Assembly (NCBI RefSeq): GCF_016786305.1
Contig: NZ_JADWYV010000014.1
Length of the DNA: 64,000 nucleotides
Reading direction: 5' to 3' (one strand)
Source: Pseudofrankia nepalensis
Lineage (GTDB): Bacteria > Actinomycetota > Actinomycetes > Frankiales > Frankiaceae
Part shown: positions 8,283 through 16,600 of the stretch, piece after piece
Numbering within the stretch: the first letter of the stretch is position 1
How the letters are laid out: every line of letters starts with the position of its first letter
Notes under the pieces: model-generated
What the model saw: the letters and a program-made list of their open reading frames with translations, nothing else
Told to the model about the DNA's origin: nothing
Databases searched by the model: none
Made by a program: the position numbers and the translations under genes

Positions 8283-9209
8283 ATGACCGTCACCGCCGAG
8301 CCAGAAGCCGCCGCCGGCGCCGCTCCGACCGAGTCGGCGGCGCCCGATGTGCCGTTCGAGGTCATTCCGCTCTCTGGCAACCTGGGTGCCGAGATCCTCG
8401 GCCTCGACCTGCGCACCCTCGACGACGGCGAGATCGCGGCGATCCGCGCGGCCTGGCTTCACTACAAGGTGGTCTTCTTCCCGGGCCAGGATCTGACGCC
8501 GCGGGAGCACCTCGCCTTCGCCCGTCGCTTCGGCGAGCCGACCGAGGGTCACCCGGTCATCCCGGGTCTGGCCGACCAGCCCGAGGTGTTCCAGATCGAC
8601 TACACCCAGGCCAGGGAACTGGCGGCGGCGTACGGCAAGGTCGGCGACGTGTCGCGCGGGCTGCACTGGCACACCGACGTCACCTTCGTGAAGCGCCCGC
8701 CGCTCGGCTCGATCCTCCGCGCGGTCGAGGTGCCCCGCGCCGGGGGCGACACGCTGTTCTCCAGCCAGAAGGCCGCCTTCGACGACCTCAGCCCGGCGCT
8801 TCAGGAGTTTCTGAGCACGCTGACCGCCGTGCACGACGGCGAGGACCAGTTCAAGATCGTTCTCGACCTGGTCGGTGAAGGCCGCTGGGAGGGCAAGACC
8901 TTCACCAAGCTCGAACCGGTCGAGCACCCGGTCGTGCGCACGCACCCGGAGACCGGAAAGCGGTCGCTGTTCGTGAACCCGGGCTTCACCTCCCACATCA
9001 AGGAGCTGAAGCGCGCCGAGAGCGACGCGCTGCTCGCGTTCCTCTACCAGCACTCGGTGCGCCCGGAGTTCACGGTGCGCTATCACTGGAAGGCGGGGAC
9101 CATCGGCTTCTGGGACAACCGCGCGACCCAGCACGCCGTCGTCGGCGACTTCGGCGACGCGCACCGCGTGATCCAGCGCGTCACGCTGCGAGGCGACGAA
9201 CCCCGCTGA
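8283..9209 (+). CDS. TauD/TfdA-family alpha-ketoglutarate-dependent dioxygenase
   Basis: A 308-residue Fe(II)/2-oxoglutarate dioxygenase of the taurine/2,4-D type. The iron facial triad is visible: His-x-Asp in LHWHTDVTF near residue 129, and a distal His in GDAHRVIQRVTLRG near 293, followed by the Arg that binds 2-oxoglutarate. The FFPGQDLTP and RRFGEPTEGHP blocks match alkylsulfonate dioxygenases. The ATG at 8283 has a strong site (GAGGAG). It stands alone, with no sulfonate transporter beside it, so sulfur scavenging is a family-level guess; alkylsulfate or aryloxyalkanoate substrates are also possible. A strong terminator hairpin lies 178 bp after the stop. Confidence 0.92.
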   Translation: MTVTAEPEAAAGAAPTESAAPDVPFEVIPLSGNLGAEILGLDLRTLDDGEIAAIRAAWLHYKVVFFPGQDLTPREHLAFARRFGEPTEGHPVIPGLADQPEVFQIDYTQARELAAAYGKVGDVSRGLHWHTDVTFVKRPPLGSILRAVEVPRAGGDTLFSSQKAAFDDLSPALQEFLSTLTAVHDGEDQFKIVLDLVGEGRWEGKTFTKLEPVEHPVVRTHPETGKRSLFVNPGFTSHIKELKRAESDALLAFLYQHSVRPEFTVRYHWKAGTIGFWDNRATQHAVVGDFGDAHRVIQRVTLRGDEPR

Positions 9210-9305
9210 AGCCTCCGAGCACGCGGCCATCCGGGGCGTCGGACCCAGCCCACGCGGCAGCGTAGGTCGCGAGGGCGGGCACGCCGAGCGGAGGGCCGGC
9301 GCCTA

Positions 9306-9355
9306 TGGGTCTTTGACGAGGGACGGCCGGTGGGTCTTTGACGAGCGACGGCCGG
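9306..9355. repeat. Two tandem 25-bp repeats
   Basis: Units 9306-9330 and 9331-9355 begin TGGGTCTTTGACGAG and end GACGGCCGG, differing at one position (24 of 25 identical). They lie in the convergent gap between the dioxygenase and the STAS gene. No function is visible. Confidence 0.85.
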
Positions 9356-9386
9356 GCCGGGTCTTCTGCTGGCGAGGGTGTGTGGG

Positions 9387-9418
9387 TGGACGGTCGTGTC
9401 CTGGGACACGACCGTCCA
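9387..9418. terminator. Strong bidirectional hairpin, likely terminator
   Basis: A perfect 15-bp inverted repeat: TGGACGGTCGTGTCC at 9387-9401, 2-nt loop, complementary arm at 9404-9418. It sits between two convergent genes (dioxygenase stop at 9209, STAS stop at 9431). There is no U-tract, which is usual for high-GC actinobacteria. Confidence 0.7.
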
Positions 9419-9430
9419 GCCAACCCGGGC

Positions 9431-9766
9431 TCAGAAACTGCCGACGGCTTCCTTCTCATCGTCGTAGACGTCGAAGACGGTGATCAGCTGGGTGAACGTG
9501 AGGATGTCGTGGACCTTGGGCGGCAGGTTCAGCAGTTTGACCTGGCCGCCGCGGTTGGTGGTGGTCGTGTACGAGTGGACGAGTTCCCCGACGCCGGAGC
9601 TGTCGACGGTGGTGACACTGGCGCAGTTGAGCAGGAGGTTGCGGGTGCCGTTGTCCATCTCCTCGCGGACGGCTTCGCGGAGCGCGACATCACCCACACC
9701 AATGGTGATCTTGCCGGCCATGTCGAGGATGGTGACGCCGTTCTGCTGGCGACGGGTGATCTTCAT
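9431..9766 (-). CDS. Anti-sigma factor antagonist (STAS domain, SpoIIAA/RsbV-like)
   Basis: A 111-residue single STAS domain. It opens with MKITRRQQNGVTILDMAGKI, and the conserved phosphorylatable serine lies in VTTVDSSGVGELV (Ser 56/57). Such proteins release a sigma factor by binding an RsbW/SpoIIAB-type kinase and are switched off when that kinase phosphorylates them. The kinase gene is immediately upstream and overlaps by 77 bp, so the two form a partner-switch pair. No sigma factor gene is adjacent. The C-terminal acidic tail (DVYDDEKEAVGSF) is typical of actinobacterial members. Confidence 0.92.
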   Translation of the reverse strand: MKITRRQQNGVTILDMAGKITIGVGDVALREAVREEMDNGTRNLLLNCASVTTVDSSGVGELVHSYTTTTNRGGQVKLLNLPPKVHDILTFTQLITVFDVYDDEKEAVGSF

Positions 9767-10340
9767 GGGTATCAGGTTGTCCTTCCGGTAGGTGTTTCAC
9801 CAGGACGACGTCGCATCCCGGCGGATGGGTACGGCGGATGACATCCATGACGTCGACGCAATGGGCGATGAGGACCAGCCCCCGGCCCGACGGCGTGAGG
9901 TTCACCTCCCGGTCGGCGGCCACCTCCGGGGTGAACCCCGGACCCTGGTCGCCGATGGTCACTCTGATCCGGTGGGCGTCTCGTTCGAGGAGCAGGCGCA
10001 CGGGCAGGTTCGGGTCGAGACGGTTGCCGTGGATCACCGCGTTGGCCACGGCCTCTCGCACCGCCAGCCCCAGCCAGTCGGCGTCATCGGAGCCCAGGCC
10101 GGATTCCCCGGCCAGCCGGTAGGCCGACCGCTCGGCGATGTCGATACTCGCCAGGACGGACCGCAGTTCCATCGGTCGCGCGGCGGTCCCGCTCAGGGGG
10201 ATCGAGTCCTTTGAAGGCGCCGCGGCGCGGTTACCCGCGCGTCCTCCTTCAGGGGCGCCATCGCCTGAGACCCCCCTCGTCATAGTGGGCCCCACGCGGG
10301 CCGTGCACCGGCTGGGGATGCCCCCACTCCACCTGTCCAT
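9690..10340 (-). CDS. Anti-sigma factor serine kinase (RsbW/SpoIIAB-like HATPase_c_2)
   Basis: ATP-binding anti-sigma kinase. The GHKL ATPase fold spans about residues 60-180: N-box VREAVANAVIHGN, G1 box IGDQGPGFTP, then PSGRGLVLIAHCVD. It would bind a sigma factor and phosphorylate the STAS antagonist encoded downstream. The frame continues about 30 His/Pro/Arg-rich residues beyond the natural end (VKHLPEG), running 77 bp into the STAS gene in another frame. The start is uncertain: ATG at 10340 is the longest, with an in-frame ATG at 10283 and later ones nearer the domain. The N-terminal 55 residues look unconserved. Confidence 0.88.
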   Translation of the reverse strand: MDRWSGGIPSRCTARVGPTMTRGVSGDGAPEGGRAGNRAAAPSKDSIPLSGTAARPMELRSVLASIDIAERSAYRLAGESGLGSDDADWLGLAVREAVANAVIHGNRLDPNLPVRLLLERDAHRIRVTIGDQGPGFTPEVAADREVNLTPSGRGLVLIAHCVDVMDVIRRTHPPGCDVVLVKHLPEGQPDTHEDHPSPAERRHHPRHGRQDHHWCG

Positions 10341-11167
10341 CCATCGCTACATTCTGTAGTTTCGCTGTTCCTATCTGTTGCCGTGTGGAGGTAGTCCAAA
10401 CTCGCCGGATGCCGGGGGCGATCTTCTCGTTCGGGATTGCCGCGCACGATGCCGCGTCGGATCGCCGAAGCCGGATTTTGATCTCGCATGGCCCATGGGC
10501 GGCATCGCCCGCACCCGCGGCGTCGATGTGCTCCGAGTAGGTGTTTTGTGGGCTTCGTCGGGTCTCGGCCTGAGCCGACCGGCGGGCGAAGACGGCAGAG
10601 AGCCATCTTCCGATCATGTTCCGCCGCCGAGGCCAACCATGGCGTCGCCCGACGCAACCTCACAGTCGTGCGGGCCCGCGGGTTCTGCTCCGCGGGCGGA
10701 ACCAGCACGCCCAGGATCAACGACTGCCAAGGATCGTCGATGGGGCCGACGTTGCCTGAAGCGGCACTCGCGCGGGCGCCGGGTCGCCGGGGCGGCCAGG
10801 AATGGTTGTCAAAACCACGATAAACCTCCCGGTAAAAACCCGCGGAAACGGCGCGGACGGGCGGGGTCGGAGCGCGAACGAGCACCGGCAGCGAACGCCA
10901 TGAAAGCCCCGCGCGCAGGCATGCCCGAGTACGGCCACGCAGGTTCGAGACCACTGATAGTCCGGTAGGCGATGAAACCGCCCTACCACGGTCACGGGAG
11001 GCCGAAGGCGAGGTAAGGACCGCGCATCACATTAGCATCGGCGCCGACAGTGACCGAGTGTTCCTGGCCAAATGCCCCTGAGTCGGGGATCGCTCCTGTC
11101 GGTCAGTTCCGATCAGGAGCTGTGCATTTCGATCGCAACAGTCCATCACGAGGGAGGTAGTAGCGAT
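10341..11167. other. Long intergenic region, no gene supported
   Basis: About 830 bp between divergently read genes. Open frames on both strands across 10280-10970 are Arg/Pro/Ala-rich, lack motifs and mirror each other, so I call none. The right end carries the ribosome site GGGAGG (about 11152-11157) of the secreted-protein gene. The region is long enough for an unrecognised RNA or decayed gene. Confidence 0.5.
10347..10359. promoter_or_regulatory. Small palindrome upstream of the RsbW-like gene
   Basis: CTACA-TTC-TGTAG, a perfect 5-bp inverted repeat with a 3-nt spacer, 7 bp before the longest start of the anti-sigma kinase gene. It could be an operator or part of the promoter. It is short enough to be chance. 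Confidence 0.25.
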
Positions 11168-11827
11168 ATGTCCATCTCGGGCGCTTTCCCGAAAGCTGAT
11201 CACGTCAACGTGGGTTCAGGTCGGAATACTCGACGGCCGATGAGGAGGCCGCTGGCGGCGGCGGTGACGGCCGCGGTCGCGGCGCTGATGGTCCTGGGGG
11301 TCGACGCGCTGCCAGCGCAGGCGGTGGTGACGGGCGTGACCACCAGTGGCTTCGAGGAGCCGGCCATCGGCACTCCCGTTCAGGAGTTCGGCGGCGGACA
11401 GTACCTGGAGGGCTGGGAGGTCTACCCCGGCACGGTCGACGTGGTGGGTCAGGACTACTGGCAGGCCGCGGACGGCGCCCAGTCGGTCGACCTCAACGGA
11501 AGTGGGCCGGGAGGCATCAGCCAGAAATTCGAGGTCGTTCCGAACGAGTGGTACGAGCTGCGGTTCTCGCTAGCCGGAAACCCGGAAGGCGGGCTGGCGG
11601 AGAAGCGGCTCGGAGTTTTTGTCGACGGCGGGTACGAGCTGTATTCCTTCGACACCACGGGGCACTCCGGGAGCGAGATGGGGTACCGCACCGAGTCCCT
11701 TCGCTGGCTCGCGGACGACGCTGACTCCGAGGTGATCTTCAGGAGCTTCTCGCAGGGGCCGTGGGGACCTGTCATCGACAACGTCAGGTTCTGCGTGACC
11801 AGCTGCGAGGACCAGGAAGTCGCCTGA
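11168..11827 (+). CDS. Secreted DUF642/choice-of-anchor-C-like protein
   Basis: A 219-residue exported protein. A long N-region with RRP.RRP is followed by a hydrophobic core (AAAVTAAVAALMVLGVDAL) and a likely cleavage after PAQA (about residue 49). The mature part is a beta-sandwich of the DUF642 / choice-of-anchor-C type: SGFEEP, EGWEVYPGTVDVVG, SVDLNGSGPGGISQ, YELRFSLAGNPEG and a closing GPVIDNVRFC. This family binds carbohydrates or the cell surface. The start at 11168 is set by GGGAGG ten bases upstream; an in-frame ATG at 11072 lacks one. No linked genes suggest a specific role. Confidence 0.82.
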   Translation: MSISGAFPKADHVNVGSGRNTRRPMRRPLAAAVTAAVAALMVLGVDALPAQAVVTGVTTSGFEEPAIGTPVQEFGGGQYLEGWEVYPGTVDVVGQDYWQAADGAQSVDLNGSGPGGISQKFEVVPNEWYELRFSLAGNPEGGLAEKRLGVFVDGGYELYSFDTTGHSGSEMGYRTESLRWLADDADSEVIFRSFSQGPWGPVIDNVRFCVTSCEDQEVA

Positions 11828-11923
11828 ACCCCGCTGACGGTACGGCTCACACCGGCCGCACTACCGGCCGGCCGGATGGGGGTGTCCGGCCGGCCGCGCA
11901 CGGGCGGGAATCCTCCCGCGGGC

Positions 11924-12817
11924 TCAGTGGACGCGCCGCAGGAGTTCGAACAGGCTCGCGAAGCTCTGGTCGCCACGCCCCTGCGCGACACCGCGCTCGA
12001 GCAGGGTTCCGAGCGGGCCGAGCAGCGCGGCGTCGATACCGAGATCCTCGCTGACGCGGATCAGGCTCATGACCGCGGCCCGGTTCATGCCGACCGGCGA
12101 GGCACCGGCTGAATAGTCGCCGGACTCGATTTCCCCCGCCAGCTCGGACATGTACTCGGTCATACCGCGCAGCCACTGGGCGACCAGAGGCACGAAACGG
12201 GACGGCGGGACAGCCGCGGTGTCGAGCAGGGCGAGGCCGTGAAGAAAGCCCGCGAGGGCCGCGTACCCGCTGTCGAGCAGGGCGAGGTCCCACAGCTCCG
12301 CCGCGGCGGGGTCGTGGCCGAGATAGTGGCTGGTCGCCAGGGCGTCCAGCGCGCGCCGGTGGCGGTCGAACGCGTCCTGGGAGCCGCTGTAGAGAAAGAA
12401 CGCGCTGGGGGTGGCGACGGACTGGGGAACGGCCATCATCGCCCCGTCCAGGTAGTCCGCGCCGCGTCCGGCGACCCAGGCCGCCATGTCCCGGGCGTCC
12501 CGCGGCGTGCCGGTGGTGAGGTTGACCAGGGTACGTCCCCGCAACGTGGTGCCTCCCGCGGCCAGTACCTCCTGAACCCCCGCGTAGTCCGCGACACAGA
12601 CGACGGTCATCGGGCTCGCCGTGATCGCGGCGCCGGGGGTTTCCGCGCGTTCGGCGCCCAGGGCCACCGGGCCGTCGACCTTCGACGGGGTCCGGTTCCA
12701 CACCGTCGTCTGGTAGTGGGCGGCAAGAAGCGCCCTGTTCAGCGCGGTCCCCATCCGGCCGAGGCCGAGAATGGTCACGCGCGGCCGATCGCCGTGGGTC
12801 GAGTTCCGAGTGGTCAT
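11924..12817 (-). CDS. NAD(P)-dependent oxidoreductase, imine-reductase/6PGDH-like
   Basis: A 297-residue enzyme with an N-terminal Rossmann fold (VTILGLGRMGTALNRALL, then WNRTPSKV indicating NADPH preference) and an all-alpha C-terminal domain. This is the 3-hydroxyisobutyrate dehydrogenase/imine reductase architecture. The conserved segment NLTTGTPRDARDMAAW and the absence of the usual HIBADH catalytic Lys motif favour the imine-reductase-like subgroup (inference). The start at 12817 lies almost at the predicted transcription start of a MerR-type promoter, so the mRNA may be leaderless. It is divergent from the MerR gene, its likely regulator. Confidence 0.88.
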   Translation of the reverse strand: MTTRNSTHGDRPRVTILGLGRMGTALNRALLAAHYQTTVWNRTPSKVDGPVALGAERAETPGAAITASPMTVVCVADYAGVQEVLAAGGTTLRGRTLVNLTTGTPRDARDMAAWVAGRGADYLDGAMMAVPQSVATPSAFFLYSGSQDAFDRHRRALDALATSHYLGHDPAAAELWDLALLDSGYAALAGFLHGLALLDTAAVPPSRFVPLVAQWLRGMTEYMSELAGEIESGDYSAGASPVGMNRAAVMSLIRVSEDLGIDAALLGPLGTLLERGVAQGRGDQSFASLFELLRRVH

Positions 12818-12825
12818 GCCGGTCA

Positions 12826-12856
12826 AGCTAAACTCTGACATCGATGTGAGAGTCAA
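12826..12856 (-). promoter_or_regulatory. MerR-type promoter/operator (19-bp spacer)
   Basis: Reading the minus strand: -35 TTGACT at 12856-12851, a 19-bp spacer, then -10 TTAGCT at 12831-12826. The spacer sits inside a 22-bp near-perfect palindrome at 12832-12853 (ACTCT.ACATCGATGT.AGAGT, 20 of 22 positions symmetric). An over-long 19-bp spacer with a central dyad is the hallmark of promoters activated by MerR-family DNA twisting. It drives the oxidoreductase. The regulator gene starts on the other side. Confidence 0.8.
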
Positions 12857-12876
12857 TGAACGGTGGTGCCGGACAC

Positions 12877-13278
12877 ATGAGGATAGGAGAACTCGCCCGG
12901 CGGACCGGGACGAGCGAGCGGATGCTTCGTTACTACGGGGAGCAGGGTCTTCTCCGGCCGGCGCGACGGCAGAGCGGGTACCGCGAGTACCAGGAGACCG
13001 ACGTCCGTACGGTCCTCAAGATCCGAATGCTTCTCGCCGCGGGCCTCAACACCGTCACGATCAGCGAAGTGCTGCCCTGCATGATCGAGGACGGGGGAGT
13101 GCTGGTGCCCGCCTGCGAGGAACTGGCACCGGTTCTGGTCGAGGACCGTGACCGCATAAGCGCCGCCATCGACGACCTGCTGGCCGCCCGCAACGCGCTC
13201 GATGCCATGATCTCCGCCGTACGGCGAACGGGCGCGCCGGGCGACAACTGCGAAGCCCTCTCGCCGCTCGGCAGGTAG
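12877..13278 (+). CDS. MerR-family transcriptional regulator
   Basis: A 133-residue regulator. The N-terminal winged HTH opens MRIGELARRTGTSERMLRYY, followed by the wing QSGYREYQETDV. A dimerisation helix covers about residues 80-115 (EDRDRISAAIDDLLAARNALD). The short C-terminus (GDNCEALSPLGR) has one Cys and no clear metal-binding cluster, so the inducer is unknown. The start at 12877 gives the canonical N-terminus. An in-frame ATG at 12856 preceded by GAGAG is possible. It lies divergent from the oxidoreductase it presumably controls. Confidence 0.93.
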   Translation: MRIGELARRTGTSERMLRYYGEQGLLRPARRQSGYREYQETDVRTVLKIRMLLAAGLNTVTISEVLPCMIEDGGVLVPACEELAPVLVEDRDRISAAIDDLLAARNALDAMISAVRRTGAPGDNCEALSPLGR

Positions 13279-13628
13279 GAAAACCTGTCACCTCGGGCCG
13301 TGACGTCCATTCTCCTGCCTGGCAAGCGCGGATGACGGCGAGGCCGCCGCCGGCCGCCGGCCGCGGCCTCGCCCCAGACCAGGCCGGTCGCGTAGATCAT
13401 CATATCCGGGGCGGCCCACCGCGGACTCGGCGAAAAGCTCCGGCGTCGGCGCGCGGCGGCTGGACCTGTGCGCGAAGGCGCGGGTCCCGTTGGTGATCTC
13501 TAGTGTCGGTGCTCCACCGAGATCGTGAAACGAGTGCACGGCTGGGGTGACTTCCTCATCCACGATGTCGGCACGGTCCGGTATGCGGTGTACGCTTCGC
13601 GCTGACTGCGGGCGCGGGGGGTCAAGCC
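13279..13628. other. Intergenic, 350 bp, no gene seen
   Basis: Lies between the MerR gene and the RHS gene, both on the plus strand. It contains mildly AT-richer DNA around 13380-13420 and 13490-13600 that may hold the RHS promoter. The open frames here are short and unconserved. Confidence 0.45.
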
Positions 13629-16600
13629 ATGAGCGGTCGTAGGAAGCGCGCGTTAGGCGGCGCCGGGATCGTCACGCTTGTGGGCGTGCTCCTCTTTGTC
13701 TTACTCGGCCTTCCGGCCTTGAATCGGTCTGGGTCCGAGCCGGCGAGCGACGCCGCGCGGACGATGCAGCCGCCGACCCTCACCGAGCAGGGTGGGGCCC
13801 CGAACCCCAGCGAGCGGCAGCCGGAGTGCGCGCTCGCCGGGCCGGTCAACTGCGCGTCCGGCGCGTTCTGGGCGCAGTTCACGGACTTCTCGCTGCCCGC
13901 GCCGGGCGGCCCGCTGGAGCTGGTGCGCACATACAGCTCGGTGAACGCCGGCAAGGACGTCGGCTTCGGCCTCGGCTGGAGCTTCAACTACGGAATGAAA
14001 CTGGAGCACTCCGGCGACGGCACGGTCGTCATCTACCAGGAGAACGGTTCGACGGTCACCTTCACGGTGGGCGCGGACGGTGAGTACGAGGCGCCGCCCA
14101 GGGTGCTCGCGTCGCTCAGGAGGGAGGGTGACACCCATGTCCTCACCCGGCGCGGGGGTGGGGGGAGCTTTGGTTTCGACGCCAACGGCCAGCTCCAGTG
14201 GACGAAGACCTTGTCCGGGGAGCGGACTGACGTGGTTCGGGGAGTGAAGGACGGCTACCCGGCGCTCACCGTCGGGCGCCCGGGCAGCTACCGGAAGCTG
14301 GTCTTCCGGTATGACGCGGCGGGTCGTCATATCGAGGAGGTGATCGAGGAGGTCGGGGTGCCGAAGCAGCGGACCGCGACTTTTGTCTACACCGACGACG
14401 GCGAGCTTGATCGTGTCACGGAGCCGGACACCGTGATCTGGGATTTCCGGTATGACGAGCATCATCTGCTCGAGGAGGAGATCAAGCAGCCCGGAACGAA
14501 GACCAGCATCGAGTACTACCCTGACGGCCGCGTCGAGTCCGTCAGGGAACTCGCTCGAAAGGAGCCGACCAGGTTCACGTACGTGGGGACGCCGTTCACG
14601 ACCCCGCCGGGCGGGTCGGCGACGGCGACCGCGCCGAGTGTTTCGGCCACGCGGGCCACGCCGAGCGTCACAGCGACGGCGAACGCCACGATGTCACCAC
14701 GACCATCGTCGTCATCACCATCGTCCGGCGTGGCCACGCCGAATGCCGGCGGTGCGACGACCATGACGGATCCCGCAGGGCATGTGACGAGCTATGTGTT
14801 CGATGGCCAGGCGAGGCTCACCGAGCTTGCCGAGGGCGCCGGCGGGGAGCGCGGCACCATCCGCTACTCCTACCCGCTGGTCGGTGACGTCGGCCTGCCG
14901 ACCGCCGTCGTCGACCAACGAGGCAAGACGACGACGTACGAGTACGACGACGCCGGCAACATCGCCACGCTCACCGACCCGCTGGGCAGGACGACGACCT
15001 ACACGTACACCGAGGACGGAAGGCCGGAGAGCGTCACGCTGCCAAGCGGAGTGACCTCGTTCCTCGTCTATGACGACGGCGGCCTGGCGACGAGCGTCGA
15101 CGCCGAGGACCGCGCGACCGGCTACGACGTGAGTCCCGATCATCTGGACCAGGTCACGTCGATCGCCGAGCCGGGGCGGGCGCGGACCAGCTTCACCTAC
15201 GACCCGGTGACCGGCGACCTCGTGGGCAGCGTCCAGGGAACCTGGCAGAAGACTCTCAGCGGCTATGGCCGCAGCGGCGAGCTGACCTGTCAGGTGATGG
15301 TGGAGGCCGAAGCCCCCGATGCCGTCTGCGAGGAGGCGAAGAACCCGACCAGGTACAGCTATGACGACCATGGGCGCCTGGCCAGCGTGACCAGCGGTGA
15401 CGCGACGACGGCGGTCACGTATGACACCTTCCAGACCGACCCTGAGAAGGCGGACACCGGCTCCTCCGCGACGACCGTGACGGACGCCGCCGGCTACATC
15501 ACGAAGACGCGGAAGGACTTCGCCGGCCGTACCCTGGACACCCAGAGATCCCGGGATGGTGCCACCCCCGCCATTCAGGGTGTCGTCGTCACCTACAACG
15601 ACGACGACACCCCGCGCACGGTGACCGACGCGGCCGGAAACGCCACGGAGTACGCCTACGACACCCGCGGCCGGATCAGGCAGATCTCCGACATCCTGCG
15701 GGGCAGGACCCGCTACGAGTACGACCTGGCCGGGAACCTCGTCAAACTCGTCCACTCCGGGGACGGCGGGCCCGAAGAGGCGACGGAGTACCGGTACGAC
15801 GACGCGAACCAGCTGGTGGGCATCTCCTACTCGGTGGACAGGACCTCCGTTCATTTCGAGTACACGTCCGACGGGCATCGCGGGACCATGAAGGTCGGCG
15901 AGAAGGTCACCGGGTACTACTACGACTGCGCGGGCAGGGTCCTGGCGGTCGTCCACGGGGACCGCGCCTCCGACGCCGAGAAGCATCACTGCAAGCTGGA
16001 CGAACTGCCCGAGCTCCGAGGCGGCGAGGACGTCGGCTACAGGTACGACGAGGCCGGGCGCCGCGTCGAGATCATCTATCCGGGCAACAGGCGGGTCCTT
16101 TACGACTACAGCCTCTACGACGACCGCCGCGTGGTCGAGGTGACCGACTGGAAGGCGAACCGTACGAGGTTCGCCTACGCGCCCGACGGTCTGCTCTCCG
16201 AGATCACCTACCCGAACGGCGTCCGCGTCACGTACACCCAGAACGAGGTCGTGGTCCACAAAACCGGCGGAGACAACGACGACGAACCCATGGCAACGTT
16301 CACGTACCAGCGGAACGAGATCGGTCAGATCACGCAGACGACGATCGTCGGCCCCGGTGTGCCCGAGGGGTGGAACGACACGTTCGACTACCAGCCCTCC
16401 GGCCAGCTCGCGTCGATAAACTGCCAGCCCGAGGAATGCGGCGGCACATACGCCTACCACGGAACCGGCGGCATCACCCGGTTCCCGGACGGAACACAGA
16501 TCGCGATCGACCCACAGGGGCGAATCACGGGCCAGACCCGTCCTGGCAAGAAGCCAGTGAACTCGTTCGCGTACAACGGCTCGGGCGCGCGGACCCGGAC

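Noticed and set aside
10280..10968. Overlapping frames of about 200 codons on both strands between the anti-sigma kinase and the secreted-protein gene
   Set aside because: No motif, no ribosome site, composition typical of chance GC-rich frames.
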